Source: an uncultured Porphyromonadaceae bacterium
GTDB lineage: Bacteria; Bacteroidota; Bacteroidia; Bacteroidales; Muribaculaceae
Assembly (NCBI GenBank): GCA_947175455.1
Contig: CAMWMW010000085.1
Location: forward strand, 1 to 7,039
Direction of reading: 5' to 3'
Length of the DNA: 7,039 nt
Below are positions 1 through 7,039 of this stretch, in pieces. The translations under genes and the position numbers were made by a program. Positions within the stretch are counted from its first letter, which is position 1, and the number at the start of each line of letters is the position of its first letter. The notes beneath the pieces were generated by a model. It saw nothing but the letters and a program-made list of their open reading frames with translations, ran no database searches and had not been told where the DNA came from.

Positions 1-417
1 AAGACAAGCGCGCTCCGTCGCGCATGCTTTAGCGGTGACATCAAGATGCTTTGCGTAAAGAACACGCTTCTCAAAGCTGCGTTCGAGGCAAGCGATGTTG
101 ATTATTCCGGACTCTATGACCTTCTCCACGGCGAGACCACATTGATGCTCAGCAACACGGGCAATGCTCCTGCGAAGCTCATCAAGAAGTTCCGCGACAA
201 GAATGACACGCTTCCCATGTTGAAGGGTGCTTTCGTGGAGGAAACAGTATACGTTGGCGAGGAGCAGTTGGAGACCCTTGCCAATATCAAGAGCAAAAAC
301 GAGCTTATCGGCGACGTTATCGGCTTGCTCCAGTCTCCTGCCAAGAACGTTATCAGCGCACTCCAGAGCGGTGGCAACAAGCTTCACGGTATACTGGAAA
401 CTCTTTCCAACAAATAA
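1..417 (+). CDS. rplJ: 50S ribosomal protein L10 (uL10), 5'-truncated by the window edge
   Basis: L10 binds 23S rRNA at the base of the ribosomal stalk and carries L7/L12 dimers on its C-terminal helix. The reading frame is open from base 1, so the visible 138 residues begin inside the protein. The ATG at 46 is an internal methionine, because the upstream in-frame residues (LRRACFSGDIK) already match the family. Family members are usually about 165-175 aa, so roughly 30-35 N-terminal residues are missing. Visible landmarks are the VKNTLLKAAFE segment of the RNA-binding domain (about visible residues 19-29) and a C-terminal helical tail (SPAKNVISALQSGGNKLHGI) that would hold L12. The gene ends in TAA, 39 bases before rplL, the classic rplJ-rplL order. 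In many bacteria L10 represses its own mRNA by binding a leader upstream of rplJ. That leader would lie outside this window. Identification is firm from sequence and context. Confidence 0.97.
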   Translation, partial: KTSALRRACFSGDIKMLCVKNTLLKAAFEASDVDYSGLYDLLHGETTLMLSNTGNAPAKLIKKFRDKNDTLPMLKGAFVEETVYVGEEQLETLANIKSKNELIGDVIGLLQSPAKNVISALQSGGNKLHGILETLSNK

Positions 418-456
418 TCATCCCCAAAGTAAAAATAATAAAAAAAATATACTACA
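418..456 (+). other. A-rich rplJ-rplL spacer serving as the rplL translation initiation region
   Basis: The 39-base gap between the L10 stop and the L7/L12 start is almost all A and T in its second half, with an uninterrupted run of eight A at 440-447. There is no purine-rich Shine-Dalgarno motif at a usable distance from the ATG at 457. Bacteroidota generally rely on A-rich unstructured leaders rather than anti-Shine-Dalgarno pairing, and L7/L12 must be made at several copies per L10. An open A-rich leader is therefore a reasonable explanation for efficient initiation, although the efficiency itself is inferred. I see no terminator or Bacteroides-type promoter here. Confidence 0.55.
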
Positions 457-831
457 ATGGCAGATTTGAAAGCATTTGCAGAACAATTGGTTAACCTTTC
501 TGTAAAAGAAGTTAACGAACTCGCTACAATCCTCAAGGAGGAGTATGGTATCGAACCCGCAGCTGCTGCTGTGGCAGTTGCAGCTGGTCCTGCAGCCGGT
601 GCACCCGCTGAGGAGGAGAAGACAAACTTCGACGTAGTTCTGAAGGCTGCCGGCGCAAGCAAGCTCGCAGTTGTTAAGCTCGTGAAAGAGCTCACAGGTC
701 TCGGTCTTAAAGAGGCTAAGGAATTGGTAGACGGTGCTCCTAACACTATCAAGGAGGGTCTTCCCAAAGCTGAGGCTGAAGGTCTTAAGAAACAACTCGA
801 AGAGGCCGGCGCTGAAGTTGAACTCAAATAA
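457..831 (+). CDS. rplL: 50S ribosomal protein L7/L12 (bL12), complete
   Basis: L7/L12 is the multicopy ribosomal stalk protein that recruits and stimulates translation GTPases such as EF-Tu, EF-G and IF2. The 124-aa product is close to the usual 120-128 aa. Residues 1-32 form the N-terminal dimerisation and L10-binding helices. Residues about 33-52 are the Ala/Pro/Gly-rich flexible hinge ([20 protein letters not shown]). Residues about 55-124 are the globular C-terminal domain, with conserved [12 protein letters not shown] (58-69), [11 protein letters not shown] (81-91) and the ending [10 protein letters not shown]. The GLGLKEAK helix region is the known factor-binding surface. The ATG at 457 gives the expected N-terminus ([11 protein letters not shown]). 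The stop is a tandem TAA TAA at 829-834, common in highly expressed genes. It follows rplJ by 39 bases and is followed by a strong hairpin before rpoB. Nothing in it is truncated or unusual. Confidence 0.98.
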   Translation: MADLKAFAEQLVNLSVKEVNELATILKEEYGIEPAAAAVAVAAGPAAGAPAEEEKTNFDVVLKAAGASKLAVVKLVKELTGLGLKEAKELVDGAPNTIKEGLPKAEAEGLKKQLEEAGAEVELK

Positions 832-848
832 TAATCGACTTAATCTGA

Positions 849-891
849 AAGTAGGTTAAGAACGCTCACAGGGAGCGTTCTTAACCTATTT
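849..891 (+). terminator. Strong intercistronic hairpin between rplL and rpoB (candidate attenuator or RNA processing site)
   Basis: Bases 852-867 (TAGGTTAAGAACGCTC) pair perfectly with 873-888 to give a 16-bp stem with a five-base loop (ACAGG, 868-872). The stem can extend to 849-891 through one G-T and two A-T pairs. It lies 18 bases after the rplL stop. The downstream tract (TTTATTCATG) is only weakly T-rich, so as an intrinsic terminator it would probably leak. In E. coli the rplL-rpoB gap holds a partial terminator and an RNase III site that lower polymerase subunit expression relative to ribosomal proteins. This hairpin is in the equivalent place. The structure is seen directly; the attenuation or processing role is inferred. 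Confidence 0.7.
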
Positions 892-975
892 ATTCATGTT
901 CCAACCTTTCTCCCAGTCCCGTCGACGGGTTCTTGACGAACCGAACGACCAAAGTCCTTTATTAACTTATTACCA
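892..975 (+). promoter_or_regulatory. rpoB 5' leader with small palindromes and no visible Shine-Dalgarno
   Basis: The rest of the gap contains a perfect 12-base palindrome CCCGTCGACGGG (918-929), which could fold as a 4-bp stem with a TCGA loop. Next comes a 5-bp hairpin GGTTC/GAACC (928-932 with 938-942) around loop TTGAC. The two share bases 928-929, so they cannot both form fully. The last 20 or so bases before the rpoB ATG are A/T-rich (TTATTAACTTATTACCA) with no AGGAGG-like motif, fitting Bacteroidota initiation. I found no match to the Bacteroides -7 element TAnnTTTG, so I do not call a promoter. Any regulatory role is unproven. Confidence 0.35.
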
Positions 976-4791
<3,816 letters not shown>

Positions 4792-4806
4792 TATAACCAA
4801 AACAAA

Positions 4807-4843
4807 TCTGCTTCGGGATTCCTTTTGGGGAATCCCGGGCAGA
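4807..4843 (+). other. Intercistronic hairpin between rpoB and rpoC
   Basis: The left arm (4807-4822) pairs with the right arm (4829-4843) to give about 15 bp, including one T-G pair and one bulged T on the left arm. The upper part is CGGGATTCC against GGAATCCCG, and the lower part is TCTGC against GCAGA. The loop is TTTTGG (4823-4828). No T-run follows: the next bases are CCAATATAAGGAAAAAC, so it is not a typical intrinsic terminator. It sits 15 bases after the rpoB stop and 22 bases before the rpoC start. It could stabilise the rpoB 3' end, mark a processing site, or shape rpoC initiation. These roles are inference from position. Confidence 0.6.
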
Positions 4844-4865
4844 CCAATATAAGGAAAAACATCTT
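4844..4865 (+). promoter_or_regulatory. rpoC initiation region with a weak, far-spaced AGGA
   Basis: The 22 bases before the rpoC ATG are A-rich (CCAATATAAGGAAAAACATC). They contain AAGGA at 4851-4855, 10 bases ahead of the start. This resembles a minimal Shine-Dalgarno, but it is short and slightly far. The other starts in the window have none, so it may be chance. The first rpoC codons after MAFRR are also A-rich (encoding DNKIKSN), which would keep the start unfolded just downstream of the 4807-4843 hairpin. Confidence 0.3.
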
Positions 4866-7039
4866 ATGGCTTTTAGAAGAGACAATAAAATTAAAAGCAA
4901 TTTCTCGAAAATCACCATCGGTCTTGCCTCTCCGGAGGAGATCAAGGAGAAGTCGAGCGGCGAGGTGCTGAAGCCTGAAACAATCAACTACCGCACCTAC
5001 AAGCCGGAACGCGACGGCCTTTTCTGTGAGAAGATCTTCGGTCCGGTGAAGGACTACGAGTGCCATTGCGGCAAATACAAGCGTATCCGTTACAAGGGTA
5101 TAGTCTGTGACCGCTGTGGTGTGGAGGTGACTGAGAAGAAGGTGCGCCGCGAACGCATGGGTCATATCGAGCTGGTAGTGCCTGTGGCTCACATCTGGTA
5201 TTTCCGTTCGCTTCCCAACAAGATAGGTTATCTTCTCGGGCTTCCTTCAAAGAAGCTTGATGCCGTGGTATATTACGAGCGTTATGTGGTGATAAATCCC
5301 GGTAACGTGGAAGGTGTCGAGAAACTCGACCTCCTTTCAGAGGAAGAATATATGAATATAATGGATCAGCTTCCTGAGGAAAACAGATATCTCGAGGATG
5401 GGGATCCCAACAAGTTTGTGGCAAAGATGGGTGCCGAGGCAATCTACGAGTTGCTTCAGGAGATCGACCTTGTGTCGCTGGCTGCCGAGTTGCGCCACAA
5501 AGCGAACACTGACGGTTCGCAGCAGCGCAAGACCGAGGCACTGAAGCGCCTTCAGGTTGTGAACAGTTTCCTTTCATCGGCAAATGTGAACAAGCCCGAA
5601 TGGATGGTGCTTAAGGCTGTGCCCGTGATTCCGCCGGAGCTGCGTCCTCTCGTGCCGCTTGACGGCGGTCGTTTCGCTACTTCCGACCTAAACGACCTTT
5701 ACCGTCGTGTCATCATACGTAACAACCGTCTGAAACGTCTTATAGAGATACAGGCTCCCGAAGTGATTCTCCGCAATGAGAAGCGTCTTCTTCAGGAGGC
5801 TGTGGATTCGCTTCTCGACAACAGCCGCAAGTCATCTGCAGTGAAGTCTGATGTGAACCGTCCTCTCAAGTCTCTTTCCGATTCTCTTAAAGGAAAACAG
5901 GGACGTTTCCGTCAGAACCTTCTCGGTAAGCGTGTCGACTATTCGGCACGTTCGGTTATCGTCGTGGGTCCGGAGCTCAAGATGCATGAGTGCGGTATTC
6001 CCAAACTTATGGCAGCGGAACTTTACAAGCCGTTCGTAATCCGCAAGCTCATAGAGCGCGGTATTGTGAAGACTGTAAAGAGCGCGAAGAAAATCGTAGA
6101 CCGCAAGGAGCCTGTGGTATGGGATATCCTCGAATATGTGATGAAGGGTCATCCGGTTCTTCTCAACCGTGCCCCGACGCTTCACCGTCTTGGTATCCAG
6201 GCGTTCCAGCCCAAAATGATTGAAGGCAAGGCTATCCAGCTTCATCCGCTTGCATGTACGGCATTCAACGCCGACTTCGACGGTGACCAGATGGCAGTGC
6301 ACCTGCCATTGAGCAACGAGGCTATTCTTGAGGCTCAGATGCTCATGCTCGGTGCGCACAACATCCTTAACCCTGCCAACGGCGCGCCTATCACCGTGCC
6401 TTCGCAGGACATGGTTCTCGGTCTTTACTACATCACCAAACTCCGTAAGGGAGACAAGGGTGAGGGAACTGTATTCTACGGTCCGGAGGAGGCTGAGATC
6501 GCATACAACGAGGGTCAGGTTACGCTTCACGCCCCTGTGACTGTGCTCGTTGAAGACAAAGATGAGAACGGCAATACTGTCAGAATACTGAAAAAAGATA
6601 CCTCCGTAGGTCGTGTGCTTTTCAACCGCTACGTGCCGAAGGAGATCGGATATGTAAACGAGATTATCTCAAAGAAATCTCTCCGCACTATCATCGGTAA
6701 GGTGATCAAGACATGCGGTGTGACCCGTTCGGCACAATTCCTTGACGACATCAAGAACCTTGGTTACCGTATGGCATTCAAGGGCGGCTTGAGCTTCAAC
6801 CTCGGCGACGTCATCATTCCGAAGGAGAAAGAGGAATATGTTGCCGAAGGACACGCGCAGGTCGAGGAGGTGCTCAATAATTATGCCATGGGTTTCATCA
6901 CAGGTAATGACCGTTATAACCAGGTCATCGATATCTGGACGCACGTCAATGCGAAGCTCGCTTCTACCCTGATGAAGCAGATGGAGGAAGACCAGCAGGG
7001 ATTCAACTCCGTATATATGATGCTTGATTCAGGAGCCCG
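4866..7039 (+). CDS. rpoC: DNA-directed RNA polymerase subunit beta' (N-terminal half, 3'-truncated by the window edge)
   Basis: Beta' carries the catalytic magnesium site and the clamp of RNA polymerase. The frame starts at ATG 4866 ([16 protein letters not shown], the N-terminus I associate with Bacteroidales) and stays open through 724 complete codons to the last base. Bacteroidales RpoC is about 1400-1450 aa, so roughly half is present. Landmarks are: the N-terminal clamp zinc site C66-x-C68 and C81-x2-C84; the clamp coiled coil that docks sigma, about 275-317, beginning [35 protein letters not shown] (343-362) in the lid/rudder-switch region; [14 protein letters not shown]; and the catalytic NADFDGDQM (468-476) with D470, D472 and D474. 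The window stops in [11 protein letters not shown], before the bridge helix, trigger loop and second zinc site, which should follow outside. It lies 74 bases after rpoB and is surely co-transcribed with it. No frameshift or lost catalytic residue is seen. Confidence 0.98.
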   Translation, partial: MAFRRDNKIKSNFSKITIGLASPEEIKEKSSGEVLKPETINYRTYKPERDGLFCEKIFGPVKDYECHCGKYKRIRYKGIVCDRCGVEVTEKKVRRERMGHIELVVPVAHIWYFRSLPNKIGYLLGLPSKKLDAVVYYERYVVINPGNVEGVEKLDLLSEEEYMNIMDQLPEENRYLEDGDPNKFVAKMGAEAIYELLQEIDLVSLAAELRHKANTDGSQQRKTEALKRLQVVNSFLSSANVNKPEWMVLKAVPVIPPELRPLVPLDGGRFATSDLNDLYRRVIIRNNRLKRLIEIQAPEVILRNEKRLLQEAVDSLLDNSRKSSAVKSDVNRPLKSLSDSLKGKQGRFRQNLLGKRVDYSARSVIVVGPELKMHECGIPKLMAAELYKPFVIRKLIERGIVKTVKSAKKIVDRKEPVVWDILEYVMKGHPVLLNRAPTLHRLGIQAFQPKMIEGKAIQLHPLACTAFNADFDGDQMAVHLPLSNEAILEAQMLMLGAHNILNPANGAPITVPSQDMVLGLYYITKLRKGDKGEGTVFYGPEEAEIAYNEGQVTLHAPVTVLVEDKDENGNTVRILKKDTSVGRVLFNRYVPKEIGYVNEIISKKSLRTIIGKVIKTCGVTRSAQFLDDIKNLGYRMAFKGGLSFNLGDVIIPKEKEEYVAEGHAQVEEVLNNYAMGFITGNDRYNQVIDIWTHVNAKLASTLMKQMEEDQQGFNSVYMMLDSGA

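Noticed and set aside
46..417. L10 starting at the ATG at base 46
   Set aside because: The frame is open upstream to base 1, and those codons encode conserved L10 residues (LRRACFSGDIK). The gene simply runs off the window.
384..827. Minus-strand frames of 125 and 147 codons opposite rplL
   Set aside because: They lie opposite the complete L7/L12 gene. The Ala/Ser/Thr-rich and Cys/Leu-rich runs are mirror translations of the Ala-rich hinge codons.
832..975. A separate rpoB promoter in the rplL-rpoB gap
   Set aside because: No match to the Bacteroides -7 (TAnnTTTG) and -33 (TTTG) elements with sensible spacing. The gap is better explained by intercistronic RNA structure.
4851..4855. AAGGA before rpoC as a true Shine-Dalgarno
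   Set aside because: It is short, sits 10 bases from the start, and is not matched by the other starts in the window. In an A-rich leader such a motif is likely by chance, so it is only noted.
4984..6530. Minus-strand open frames of 199 and 232 codons (4984-5583 and 5832-6530) within rpoC
   Set aside because: Both are antisense shadows of conserved RpoC, including the zinc site and NADFDGD region. Their compositions are unlike real proteins (rich in R, P, S, H, or repeated short hydrophobic/charged runs), with no supporting context.

Overview
This window is a piece of the core ribosomal protein / RNA polymerase operon of a bacterium. It reads left to right on the + strand as rplJ (uL10, 5' end cut off) - rplL (bL12) - rpoB (RNA polymerase beta) - rpoC (beta', 3' end cut off). 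All four genes share one strand. I see no mobile element, CRISPR array, tRNA/rRNA gene, phage gene or accessory gene.

Organism: the proteins look like Bacteroidota, most likely order Bacteroidales. The RpoB and RpoC sequences closely resemble what I remember of Bacteroides proteins (for example RpoB NFAS.KNPL near the N-terminus and Rpo[15 protein letters not shown]). The start codons lack convincing Shine-Dalgarno sequences and sit behind A/T-rich stretches, as is typical of that phylum. The base composition looks close to half G+C by eye. A gut lineage such as Muribaculaceae would fit, but that is a guess from memory and needs a tree.

Layout: 1-417 is the C-terminal four fifths of L10. 418-456 is a short A-rich gap. 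457-831 is complete L7/L12. 832-975 is a 144-base gap holding a strong hairpin (849-891) followed by smaller palindromes. 976-4791 is complete RpoB (1271 aa). 4792-4865 is a 74-base gap with a second hairpin (4807-4843). 4866-7039 is the first 724 residues of RpoC, open to the window edge, including the N-terminal zinc site, the clamp coiled coil and the catalytic NADFDGD motif.

How the genes work together: L10 anchors L7/L12 dimers as the ribosomal stalk that recruits translation GTPases. Beta and beta' together form the active centre of RNA polymerase. The bacterial arrangement puts ribosome and polymerase synthesis in one transcription unit. The ribosomal proteins are needed in greater amount than the polymerase subunits, so the hairpin between rplL and rpoB sits where a partial terminator or mRNA processing site would be expected.

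I did not find a previously undescribed system. The observations worth a second look are the intercistronic RNA structures, above all the 849-891 hairpin and an imperfect second copy of its 3' arm at 929-937.
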